Shown here: one piece after another, positions 19,833 through 28,039 of the stretch
Layout: every line of letters starts with the position of its first letter
How positions within the stretch are numbered: the stretch's first letter is position 1
NCBI RefSeq assembly: GCF_001656035.1
Contig: NZ_CP010029.1
Coordinates: forward strand, 2,589,310 to 2,653,309
DNA from: Yersinia entomophaga
GTDB lineage: Bacteria > Pseudomonadota > Gammaproteobacteria > Enterobacterales > Enterobacteriaceae
Direction of reading: 5' to 3'
DNA: 64,000 nt
Made by a program: the position numbers and the translations under genes
Notes under the pieces: model-generated
What the model saw: the letters and a program-made list of their open reading frames with translations, nothing else
What the model was told of the DNA's origin: nothing
The model's database searches: none

Positions 19833-21884
19833 TTACTTCTGCTTCATGCTTTTCAGCAGCGGCGTGCATTGGTTTTCTTCACCTTCACTAGGCGAAATCA
19901 ATGCCAACAACGCCGCCGCTGGCGTTAAAGCCACGCCCAACACAGCCGCCACCGCACCGCGAGCAATTAACGGCCCGGTCTTCACACCCGCGTCCGGATT
20001 TTTAAACGTGCCTTTAACGTACAGAGGCGAACGCAACGTCAGAATACGTAACCCTTTGCTTTGCGGGTCGATTGAGAGATCCAACCGTTCGGTGGCGAAA
20101 TTAGCATTACCGGTAATATTGATGATGGCATTTTCCGTGTCGAAGACGAACAGCCGCGGCGTAGCCAGACCGTTTCGCATCACGATATCCGCAGCAGCAC
20201 AGTTAATTTTTACTTCGTCATCACCGAAGAGTTTTGCCACTATGTAGTTACCCACGTTCAGCCCCAATAATTCCATCAGGCTGCGGCTGATTAGCCCCTG
20301 ATTCAGCAATATTCGCAGGCTACCATTACTGGTTCCCAACAGCGCCGCCACCGAGTTACCCCGAGCCGTGAAGGAAGCGTCGCCATTGAGCTGCCCCAGA
20401 CTGTTACGCATCGACTCGACTTCCGGCAGCAGCTGCTTTAACTGGAATCGACGCGCGTGAAGGTCGATGCGCCCTTGCATCGGATTTTTATTACCATTCA
20501 GGCGTAAAGTGGCGTTGAGATTGCCACCGGCAATACCGAAGCGCAGCGGATCGAGTAACAACTCACCGTTTTTCATCACCACATGAGTAGAAAGATCGCT
20601 GATAGGTAAGGCTTTATCCCGCTCGATACGTTTAGCGGCGTAGGTCACATCTGCATCCATAACGTTCCAGCTTTGGGTTTCAAAAGCCTCTACCGGCAGA
20701 ATTTTATCGGATGGCTGGCGACTTTTCTCACCGCGCCCTTTTTTCTGTTGATTGGAATCAGCGCCGATTAAAGGAGCCAGATCGGCAAAACGCAGTTGAT
20801 TGGAGACAACCTTTCCTAGCAGTTTGGGTCTTGGCTGACTGGCGGTATAGGTGAGATCGCCGTGAATATCGCTGTCGCCGATTTTACCGTTGAATTTTTG
20901 ATACTGATAAACCGCACCGCCCGATTGACGCAACCGAGCAATCAAATACCCATCGGTGGCATAAGGTGGTGTATTCGGTAAAAGTACACCAATCAACGGA
21001 TATAAGTTACCCAGACTATCGCCGGAGAATTTCAGCCGTAGATTGATATCCGCCAGATTGCTCGGATCATTGAGCGTACCGACGATAGCCACTCGCGTAG
21101 AGCCGGAGCGCACATCTGCCTGAATAGGGAAAGGAATATCAGCGTTAGTCAGAGAAAGCATCCCCCCGATTTTTCCGCTGCCGCTCACAGGTTGCCCTTG
21201 GTATTTGCCTTCTACCTGCCAGCCGAAAATATAATCCACCGACGTACTTCTAACCTTGCTGTCCTTCACTTCACCCTTGTCGCCAATCACTTCGGAAAAA
21301 GGAAGAGGCTTGCCCAAAGGGTCGATTTTCGCCCGTAGATCCGCTTTCAATACCGAATCTTTAAGCGAAATCTGGCCGCGATCGAACACAATATCGCTGA
21401 TATTCACCGACCAATCGGAAGATGCTTCACCCTTAGCTTTGTCGCGATTGGCGAGATTAAAGGTCCAGTTGTTTTTACCGTTGGCCAAGCGCTGCAAATT
21501 AGCATCGGGTTCCGTCAGCCAAATTCTGGGAATGCGAACCTGCTTACCCAACAATGCCAGTGGAGACAAATTAGCCTCAACTCGCTTTAGGGTCATCATA
21601 TTATCCCCAGGAATATCTGGCGGGTTGCCGAGTACCAAATCTTCTGCATGAATCTGCGGCCAGGGAATCCAGGCACGCCAACCGCGATCGTCCGTTTTGC
21701 GCGACCAGTCAACGCCCAATTCGCCACGAATGGCAAAGGGACGCTGCAATTCAGCACTAACCTTTTGGTTTATTGTGGGTTTTATGCGATTCCAATCGAA
21801 CGTAAGAACGAAAATCACTAAAACAGCCAGCAATACCAGCACAATTCCGGCCACCCAAAGCAGTACCTTCCCGGTTTTTGTCAT
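19833..21884 (-). CDS. yhjG: AsmA-family protein YhjG
   Basis: A 683-residue AsmA-like envelope protein (E. coli YhjG is about 690). One N-terminal membrane span (about residues 6-27) is followed by FDWNRIKPTINQKVSAELQRPFAIRGELGVDW, the AsmA domain start; the rest is periplasmic beta-rich sequence. The C-terminal AsmA_2 region includes NGSLRILLNQGLISRSLMELL (within about residues 540-562). AsmA-like proteins are implicated in lipid transfer across the periplasm; YhjG itself is little studied. The ATG at 21884 follows GGAG, and an upstream extension to 21935 is rejected. Confidence 0.9.
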   Translation of the reverse strand: MTKTGKVLLWVAGIVLVLLAVLVIFVLTFDWNRIKPTINQKVSAELQRPFAIRGELGVDWSRKTDDRGWRAWIPWPQIHAEDLVLGNPPDIPGDNMMTLKRVEANLSPLALLGKQVRIPRIWLTEPDANLQRLANGKNNWTFNLANRDKAKGEASSDWSVNISDIVFDRGQISLKDSVLKADLRAKIDPLGKPLPFSEVIGDKGEVKDSKVRSTSVDYIFGWQVEGKYQGQPVSGSGKIGGMLSLTNADIPFPIQADVRSGSTRVAIVGTLNDPSNLADINLRLKFSGDSLGNLYPLIGVLLPNTPPYATDGYLIARLRQSGGAVYQYQKFNGKIGDSDIHGDLTYTASQPRPKLLGKVVSNQLRFADLAPLIGADSNQQKKGRGEKSRQPSDKILPVEAFETQSWNVMDADVTYAAKRIERDKALPISDLSTHVVMKNGELLLDPLRFGIAGGNLNATLRLNGNKNPMQGRIDLHARRFQLKQLLPEVESMRNSLGQLNGDASFTARGNSVAALLGTSNGSLRILLNQGLISRSLMELLGLNVGNYIVAKLFGDDEVKINCAAADIVMRNGLATPRLFVFDTENAIINITGNANFATERLDLSIDPQSKGLRILTLRSPLYVKGTFKNPDAGVKTGPLIARGAVAAVLGVALTPAAALLALISPSEGEENQCTPLLKSMKQK

Positions 21885-22153
21885 AATCGCTCCACAAAAT
21901 TTATCAGAAGCTAAATCCGGTTCGGCAATAAACAAAACGGCTATGGGTACTACCGCTCAGCCTGTCAATGTAGAAAAAAGAGTTAATCGATGAGGAACGC
22001 GGACTTAGACGCTTGTATTAACCATAGTTGAGGATCAACTAACGTCCATTATTATTGGCCTGATGAAAAGCAGCCAATAGATATAAACGTCAATTTATCA
22101 GACGGTTAATGATCAAACGACTCATCGGTTTTGACGATTATTTCACCCGGACG

Positions 22154-22975
22154 TTACCCGGCGAATAACAGGGGAAGTGACTGTAAAGTATCAAAATGTG
22201 CGGGTCTGGAAAGATAGTAACCTTGCGCAGCACAGGCATCAGATCGTTTAACCAGCGCCCATTCTTTGTCAGTTTCCACTCCTTCTACAATCACGCCTTT
22301 ACTGTAGCGGCTCATCAATGTTACCAGCGTAAAGAACAGCTGCTGCCCTACCTCACTTTGCTGTAACAGAATAAATAAATCGCGAGCTATTTTGATGTAT
22401 TCATAGCGCCAACTGACAAAAGACGAGAAGTTAGCCACACCGCTGCCAAAATCATCCAGCCATAATCGATCGGCCTCAGCGATTTGAGCAAACGGAGTAA
22501 TACAGGCGGTATCCATATGTTCGACCAGCTCAAAACGCACATAAGGCATAGAATCAATAAGCTGCCGCGCTTCGGGATCGTTTTGCATCTCCATCAATGC
22601 CTGACCGTCGATATTGATCGATACCAACATTGAGCGATGGGTAAAAATACCGTGCCATTGCTTCACTAATTCCAACTGTTCTAACACCACGTTCAGACGC
22701 GCCCGAATGCTGATAGAGGAGAAATAATCCTCTGGTGAGAGTCGGGTTTCCGGCGAGGAGGGATGATAAACAGCCGTCAATAATTCTATCGCCAGTAACT
22801 TCCCTGAAGTGCGATAAATAGGTTGGAAAGTATACCTACGCTGACATTGCCGCCAAAAGTTGAATCCCTTATTACAATCCTGAGCGGCAAGGGATGGCGC
22901 AAGTAAATCTGATATTTTGTTAGTTAGCATCAGTTTTGTCGCCATATGTCGGGGTATCAGGCAGTCAAAGCTCAT
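22154..22975 (-). CDS. pdeH: Cyclic-di-GMP phosphodiesterase PdeH (YhjH)
   Basis: A cytoplasmic EAL-domain enzyme that hydrolyses c-di-GMP and lets flagella rotate. The protein is 273 residues from 22975; ATGs 10 and 15 codons further in are possible because no start has a clear ribosome-binding site. Catalytic features: AIELLTAV (the EAL motif as ELL, as in the active E. coli protein), SINIDG, ELVEH, LDDFGSG and VEGVET. There is no GGDEF or sensory domain. A FliA-type promoter lies 59 bases upstream, which places the gene in the late flagellar regulon as in E. coli. Confidence 0.92.
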   Translation of the reverse strand: MSFDCLIPRHMATKLMLTNKISDLLAPSLAAQDCNKGFNFWRQCQRRYTFQPIYRTSGKLLAIELLTAVYHPSSPETRLSPEDYFSSISIRARLNVVLEQLELVKQWHGIFTHRSMLVSINIDGQALMEMQNDPEARQLIDSMPYVRFELVEHMDTACITPFAQIAEADRLWLDDFGSGVANFSSFVSWRYEYIKIARDLFILLQQSEVGQQLFFTLVTLMSRYSKGVIVEGVETDKEWALVKRSDACAAQGYYLSRPAHFDTLQSLPLLFAG

Positions 22976-23033
22976 ACTATGCTTACTGCCATAAAGACGC
23001 TCCCCAATGAGAGCGTTCTTCCTTCTGGAGATG

Positions 23034-23060
23034 TTATCGACTCGTTCGACCAGAACTTTA
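23034..23060 (-). promoter_or_regulatory. FliA (sigma-28) promoter of pdeH
   Basis: Read on the minus strand, TAAAGTTC (23060-23053), 11 bases and GTCGATAA (23041-23034) match the flagellar consensus TAAAGTTT-N11-GCCGATAA with one mismatch in each box. It faces pdeH, which is known to be FliA-dependent in E. coli. Confidence 0.75.
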
Positions 23061-23174
23061 TATGTGAGCCAGGCAGATTCTCAAAACTGCGAAATCGCCT
23101 CCAACTGAGCAACGAACGACAAACCGGCAAACGTGATTGAGTTAACGCTAACATTAGGATAAATGGAGAAAATA

Positions 23175-23375
23175 ATGCCATACGTAAATATTAAAATTAC
23201 CCGTGAAGGTGCCACCGCCGAACAAAAGAAGCGGCTGATTGCCGGTGTTACGCAACTGTTAGTCGATACCTTGGGCAAAAATCCGGCTACCACCGTCGTG
23301 GTCATTGATGAAGTTGATACCGATAACTGGGGTATTGGCGGGAAATGCGTAACCGAACTGCGAAAAGCCCCCTAA
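23175..23375 (+). CDS. 4-oxalocrotonate tautomerase family protein
   Basis: A small cytoplasmic tautomerase-superfamily protein of 66 residues. After removal of Met it begins with the catalytic Pro1 (PYVNIKITREG), the defining residue of the group. Further conserved positions include the arginine at IKITREG and the C-terminal DNWGIGGK segment. The ATG at 23175 is chosen because GGAG lies upstream and because the proline must follow the initiator; an ATG at 23163 would bury it. The substrate is unknown. It starts divergently from pdeH and is followed by kdgK. Confidence 0.88.
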   Translation: MPYVNIKITREGATAEQKKRLIAGVTQLLVDTLGKNPATTVVVIDEVDTDNWGIGGKCVTELRKAP

Positions 23376-23390
23376 TTTTAACGGAACAAA

Positions 23391-23412
23391 CGGGAAACCT
23401 GTCAGTTTCCCG
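23391..23412 (+). terminator. Hairpin between tautomerase gene and kdgK
   Basis: A perfect 8-bp stem CGGGAAAC / GTTTCCCG closes a 6-base loop 15 bases after the tautomerase stop. It has no T tract, so it may be a factor-assisted terminator or part of the kdgK leader. Confidence 0.5.
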
Positions 23413-23530
23413 ACCTAGGTCATAAAAAATATAAAACGCCATTTTAATTCTATTGACTCACGCAGAACCAGCAGAGAGACTAAGCCTATATCCCTCATAT
23501 CGAGTTTTCTTTAGAAATAGGCCGCTTTCC

Positions 23531-24484
23531 ATGACCAGCAAAAAGATTGCCGTTATCGGCGAATGCATGATTGAACTGTCGCAAAAAGGTAACGATTTGA
23601 ACCGAGGTTTTGGCGGCGACACGCTAAATACTGCGGTTTATATTGCCCGTCAGGTTGACGAAGAGGCGCTGGAAGTCCACTACGTTACTGCCTTGGGCGC
23701 TGACAGCTTCAGCGAAGACATGTTGGCGGCATGGCAGAAAGAGAAAGTTAAAATCGATTTGATTCAGCGTATGGATGATAAGTTGCCGGGCCTCTATTTT
23801 ATTGAAACCGACGAGACCGGTGAGCGTACTTTCTATTACTGGCGCAATGATGCCGCCGCCCGTTTTTGGCTCACGGGGCCGCAAGCTGATAAAATTTGCC
23901 AGAAGCTGGAAAACTTCGATTATCTCTACCTCAGTGGTATTAGCCTGGCTATTCTGGACGCCTCCAGCCGCCAGCGCCTGTTGAAACTACTGCAAGCCTG
24001 TCGTACCAATGGAGGTAAAGTTATCTTTGATAACAACTACCGCCCGCGCCTGTGGCAGAGCAAAGAAGAAACTCAGGAAGCCTATCGCGCTATGCTGTCC
24101 TGTACTGACACCGCGTTTCTGACGCTGGATGATGAAGATATGCTGTGGGGCGAGATGACGCTGGAGCAGGCTATCGATCGCACTCAAGCTTTGGGCGTTA
24201 ACGAAATCGTGATCAAACGAGGTGCAGATTCCTGCATTGTCTGGAATCGGGAATCCGATAGCCAGCGGCCCGCGGATCAACATGTGGTACCCGCCGTAAC
24301 CTTGCCAAAGGAAAAAGTCGTCGATACCACCGCAGCGGGAGATTCATTTAGTGCAGGTTATCTGGCCGTTCGCTTAACCGGAGGCACACCTCAGCAAGCC
24401 GCAGTGCGTGGCCATTTGACGGCCAGTACTGTGATTCAGTATCGGGGGGCGATTATTCCCATCGCGGCAATGCCAAAAGTCTAA
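23531..24484 (+). CDS. kdgK: 2-dehydro-3-deoxygluconokinase
   Basis: A cytoplasmic PfkB-family kinase that phosphorylates KDG to KDPG in pectin and hexuronate breakdown. It has 317 residues from the ATG at 23531 (MTSKKIAVIGECMIEL); a longer frame from 23453 has no homology. The two PfkB signatures are intact: GFGGDTLNTAVYIAR (about residues 29-43) and DTTAAGDSFSAGYL (about 267-280, with the catalytic aspartate). The start has only a weak ribosome-binding site. I could not find a convincing KdgR box upstream. Confidence 0.96.
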   Translation: MTSKKIAVIGECMIELSQKGNDLNRGFGGDTLNTAVYIARQVDEEALEVHYVTALGADSFSEDMLAAWQKEKVKIDLIQRMDDKLPGLYFIETDETGERTFYYWRNDAAARFWLTGPQADKICQKLENFDYLYLSGISLAILDASSRQRLLKLLQACRTNGGKVIFDNNYRPRLWQSKEETQEAYRAMLSCTDTAFLTLDDEDMLWGEMTLEQAIDRTQALGVNEIVIKRGADSCIVWNRESDSQRPADQHVVPAVTLPKEKVVDTTAAGDSFSAGYLAVRLTGGTPQQAAVRGHLTASTVIQYRGAIIPIAAMPKV

Positions 24485-24520
24485 GCCAAACGAGATGTAT
24501 TGACGGGAGAGATAGAAACA

Positions 24521-24549
24521 ATATTCGGGACCAGAAAGGCCCCGAATAT
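24521..24549. terminator. kdgK / yhjJ convergent hairpin
   Basis: A 9-bp stem ATATTCGGG / CCCGAATAT with an 11-base loop lies between the convergent kdgK and yhjJ stops. There is no long T tract. Confidence 0.6.
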
Positions 24550-24568
24550 CTGATTTGAACACCCGGTT

Positions 24569-26116
24569 TTACTGCGCGGTCGAAGCTTCCGGCGGCGTCC
24601 CTTCTGGCGTGGTGCCTTCTTGCGTCGTTCCTTCTGACGCAACGCCTGGCGTAGCTTCCGGTTTCACTTCTTCCGGCGCAGCCATTGGCGTACCCGATGT
24701 CATAATGCTGTTATAGCTTTCCTGCAATGCTTTCACGCTGACTTCTGGCTCACCTTTCGGCTGAACCAGAACCAAAGTGGTATCTTGCGAAAGCTGTTGT
24801 TTTAGCTCCTGATTCAGATTGGCCAACGTTAAGCCGGACAGGAAGGTTTGTCGCAGCTTCTGATATTGCTCAGGTGCGATATCCACTACACCGCTCTGCT
24901 GAGAACGCAGGCGCTGACTCATCAACACATCGGTATCAGTACGGGCATAAGTCGCGAACAGCTTGCTTAACTGATCGTTTTTCTGCGCCATCAGTCCATC
25001 AAATTCAGCCTGACTCAGCCCATTAGCACGAATACTGGCTAATTCATTAGCAATAAACGTCATGCCGGAATTCAGATTTTCCGTTGGCGTATTCAGATGA
25101 ATCGCACACTGAGCACGTTGGTATTGCACCCGGCAATCAAAGCCCAGCTTCATATTCTTCTGACCGCTTTTTTCCAACGCCTGCTGCATATGCCAGAACA
25201 GCGCTTCTCGCGCTAGATCACTGCGCCAATAGCGGCTAAGTGCCTGGGAGTCCTGTATCGGATGCCACGGGGTATCCCAAATTAGCGACAAAGTGTCCTG
25301 CGTCACCTGCTCGCTCATCAGGTTCACCGGCTGAGGCGGTAAAGGAGCCAGCATCGCGATAGAAGACGGGGTCTGTCGCTTCCCTTCCAACGAAGAGAAG
25401 GTTTTACTGATTTGCGCCACCAAACTACGGCTATCGACATTGCCCACGACATACAGCGTCATCGCATCTGGCGTGTACCACTGTTTGTAGAATTGCTTCA
25501 GTTTTTCCGCATCAACCGGACCATTTACCGGCTGCCCAGGATCGTGACCCAGCAGTGAAGACCCTTTTAGGCGATAGCGCCACCAAGTGTCCTGTACATT
25601 TTGCGGGAAAGTAGCAATGGGATCATTAGGAAGATTCAGCGCAGCATTCACCGTTTGCTCGCTGATGGCCAGCTTACCGCTGGTATCAGATAGCCAAGCC
25701 AAAGCCTCTTTAATCAAATCAGGGCGATTGTTTGGCAGGCTCAGGCTGTATAGCGTGAAATCATAAGAAGTAATCGCCGGTGGTAAAGGGCGCTCGTTAT
25801 CGACCCCTTGCTGCCACAGCGATTGGAGTTGTGCCGGAGTAAAGCTCTGGCTGCGAATAAGCGCCAAACGAGGTAACAGATGGGCAAAGCCAACCTGCTG
25901 TGCGCTTTCCGACAGAGATCCGGTATTGACCACCAGACGCATCTCTACTCTATCACTTGGGCGCTGCGGCGTTGCCAGCAGCTGCCATGTAAACCCGTTT
26001 TCTAACTTTCCCTGCTGCCAGGCAGGATCGGGTTGTAGTGCTTCAGCTTGCACATTGCCGCTGGCCGCCGCCAACAACAATCCACCAACTATAAGACGAA
26101 TTCTGGTGCCCTGCAT
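24569..26116 (-). CDS. yhjJ: M16-family peptidase-like protein YhjJ, zinc site lost
   Basis: A periplasmic M16 (insulinase/pitrilysin) fold protein of 515 residues. A signal peptide (about residues 1-24, ending VQA) precedes the M16 domains. The zinc motif HxxEH that should follow GFAHLL is replaced (GFAHLLPRLALI), so the glutamate and second histidine are missing and peptidase activity is not expected. The E. coli protein shows the same loss. The last 45 residues form a low-complexity tail of EGTT/PEGT-like repeats. It may be a structural or chaperone-like relative rather than an enzyme. Confidence 0.88.
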   Translation of the reverse strand: MQGTRIRLIVGGLLLAAASGNVQAEALQPDPAWQQGKLENGFTWQLLATPQRPSDRVEMRLVVNTGSLSESAQQVGFAHLLPRLALIRSQSFTPAQLQSLWQQGVDNERPLPPAITSYDFTLYSLSLPNNRPDLIKEALAWLSDTSGKLAISEQTVNAALNLPNDPIATFPQNVQDTWWRYRLKGSSLLGHDPGQPVNGPVDAEKLKQFYKQWYTPDAMTLYVVGNVDSRSLVAQISKTFSSLEGKRQTPSSIAMLAPLPPQPVNLMSEQVTQDTLSLIWDTPWHPIQDSQALSRYWRSDLAREALFWHMQQALEKSGQKNMKLGFDCRVQYQRAQCAIHLNTPTENLNSGMTFIANELASIRANGLSQAEFDGLMAQKNDQLSKLFATYARTDTDVLMSQRLRSQQSGVVDIAPEQYQKLRQTFLSGLTLANLNQELKQQLSQDTTLVLVQPKGEPEVSVKALQESYNSIMTSGTPMAAPEEVKPEATPGVASEGTTQEGTTPEGTPPEASTAQ

Positions 26117-26439
26117 GTGAACCCCTACTTAATAACTATCCAATTTAAAACTATCCAACTTTCAAAGAAATTACACGCTCAAAACAGCCCAATGATACGA
26201 AACTCATCGGCGTGTGCTTATGTTGGATAAAAAAACTACGCTCATCACAGTTATGACCGCGGAAAAAGCAAGTGTACCATTCTGTTAGACCGCATGCTTT
26301 TGCCGATATCACCCATCACTGCGAAAAATAATGTTCAACGGGCAATACGAGCGAAAAATGGTAGTGATTGACTATGCAGAAACCACCGGTAACGATGAGC
26401 TACCGGTGGCTGATTGACTAATCTGGTGACCTAAAAGAA
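26117..26439. other. yhjJ-dctA intergenic region
   Basis: A 323-base gap holding the yhjJ promoter (right-to-left) and the dctA terminator at its right end. I see no gene or other clear element. Confidence 0.5.
26383..26409 (-). terminator. dctA terminator
   Basis: A perfect 9-bp stem CCACCGGTA / TACCGGTGG with a 9-base loop lies 31 bases past the dctA stop. On the minus strand it is followed by TTTC. Confidence 0.7.
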
Positions 26440-27732
26440 TCAGGAAGAGGATATCTGCCCTTCTGATTTACCTGCCGGACTCTTATTCGACAATGTCGCC
26501 TGCAGTTGATCGTTATCCAACTGGTTACACCATTTCGCGACCACAATGGTCGCTACGCCGTTACCGACCAGATTGGTCAGCGCCCGCGCCTCAGACATAA
26601 AGCGGTCAATACCCAGAATCAGTGCCAAACCGGCCAATGGTAAATGTCCAACAGCGGAGATAGTCGCAGCCAGAACGATAAAGCCGCTACCGGTCACGCC
26701 AGCTGCGCCTTTAGAGGACAGCAGCAATACCACCAGCAGCGTCACCTGATGCATGATATCCATGTGGGTATTGGTTGCCTGAGCAATAAATACCGCCGCC
26801 ATGGTGAGGTAAATGGAAGTCCCATCGAGGTTAAATGAATAACCTGTCGGAATAACCAAACCCACTACGGATTTTTTACAGCCCGCACGTTCCATTTTCT
26901 CCAGCATCCGCGGTAATACGGATTCTGAGGAAGAGGTTCCCAGAACAATCAGTAATTCTTCTTTGATATAGCGAATAAATTTGAAGATATTGAAGCCGTT
27001 AGCGCGCGCAATGGAGCCTAGCACCACCACCACAAACAAAATACAGGTAGCGTAGAAGCAGACAATCAATTGGCCCAGTTGCAACAACGTACCCACGCCA
27101 TATTTACCAATAGTAAACGCCATCGCACCGAAAGCACCCAGCGGAGCCAGGCGCATAATCATATTGATGATACCGAAGATTACGCGGGAGAAACTTTCAA
27201 TTACGTTAAAGATAAGCTGACCTTTTTCGCCTAAACGATGTAAGGCAAAACCAAACAGTACGGCAAACAGCAAGACTTGCAGAATATTACCGCTGGCAAA
27301 GGCGCCAATCACGCTTCCGGGAATAATATCCAACAGGAATGGAATTATTCCTTGCTGAGAAGCTTGCTCCGCGTACATGGCAACCGCTTTAGCATCCAAA
27401 GAGGCAGGATCGATATTCATCCCTGCTCCAGGCTGCACCACGTTCACAATAACCAGGCCGATCAACAGTGCAATCGTACTTACAATTTCAAAGTAAAGCA
27501 GAGCAATGGCACCTGTTCGCCCGACCGCTTTCATACTTTCCATTCCGGCAATACCGGTCACGACGGTACAAAAAATAACCGGAGCAATAATCATTTTAAT
27601 TAATTTAACAAATCCATCGCCCAGAGGTTTCATCTGAGCACCGATGTCAGGATAAAAATGGCCTAATAGGATACCTAACGTGATTGCCGTTAATACCTGA
27701 AAGTAAAGGCTTTTAAAGATGCTGGTTTTCAT
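26440..27732 (-). CDS. dctA: C4-dicarboxylate:proton symporter DctA
   Basis: An inner-membrane transporter for succinate, fumarate, malate and aspartate in aerobic growth (430 residues, close to E. coli 428). DAACS motifs are all present: [15 protein letters not shown] (hairpin 1), [14 protein letters not shown] (cation and substrate site) and [17 protein letters not shown] (hairpin 2). The ATG at 27732 has AAGGAC six bases upstream and gives [14 protein letters not shown] as in E. coli; the frame continues to 27762 without support. In E. coli dctA is controlled by DcuSR and CRP; I could not assign sites in the 307-bp upstream region. Confidence 0.96.
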   Translation of the reverse strand: MKTSIFKSLYFQVLTAITLGILLGHFYPDIGAQMKPLGDGFVKLIKMIIAPVIFCTVVTGIAGMESMKAVGRTGAIALLYFEIVSTIALLIGLVIVNVVQPGAGMNIDPASLDAKAVAMYAEQASQQGIIPFLLDIIPGSVIGAFASGNILQVLLFAVLFGFALHRLGEKGQLIFNVIESFSRVIFGIINMIMRLAPLGAFGAMAFTIGKYGVGTLLQLGQLIVCFYATCILFVVVVLGSIARANGFNIFKFIRYIKEELLIVLGTSSSESVLPRMLEKMERAGCKKSVVGLVIPTGYSFNLDGTSIYLTMAAVFIAQATNTHMDIMHQVTLLVVLLLSSKGAAGVTGSGFIVLAATISAVGHLPLAGLALILGIDRFMSEARALTNLVGNGVATIVVAKWCNQLDNDQLQATLSNKSPAGKSEGQISSS

Positions 27733-28039
27733 ATCAATGTCCTTTTGGAGAATGCACGGCAATGTGTCGTTATGGTCTCCGCAAATGAAAGGGACGCTTC
27801 ATTTTTCTATCCGCGCTAGCGCGAAAAATAACACCCCAATAACAATATGTAAGTCATTTATTATCGTAAATTGTCCCATTAACACGAAACTAAGAACTGA
27901 AACGCTTCAAGAAAAGGTAACTGGAGTGGAGCAGTGAAATATTCTTTGCTACCGAGCCGGTCTGAGAGACCTGATAAGGGAAAGGATAAATAAGAGAAGG
28001 TGGGGATATTGCGAACCAACGTTGACCGGACAAACCCGA
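27733..28039. promoter_or_regulatory. dctA promoter region
   Basis: A 307-base gap between dctA and the hmsP stop, both on the minus strand. It should hold the dctA promoter. No operator or hairpin stands out. Confidence 0.45.

Noticed and set aside
23413..23530. KdgR operator upstream of kdgK
   Set aside because: An AAAA...TTTT inverted stretch exists but lacks the GAAA/TTTC core of KdgR sites.
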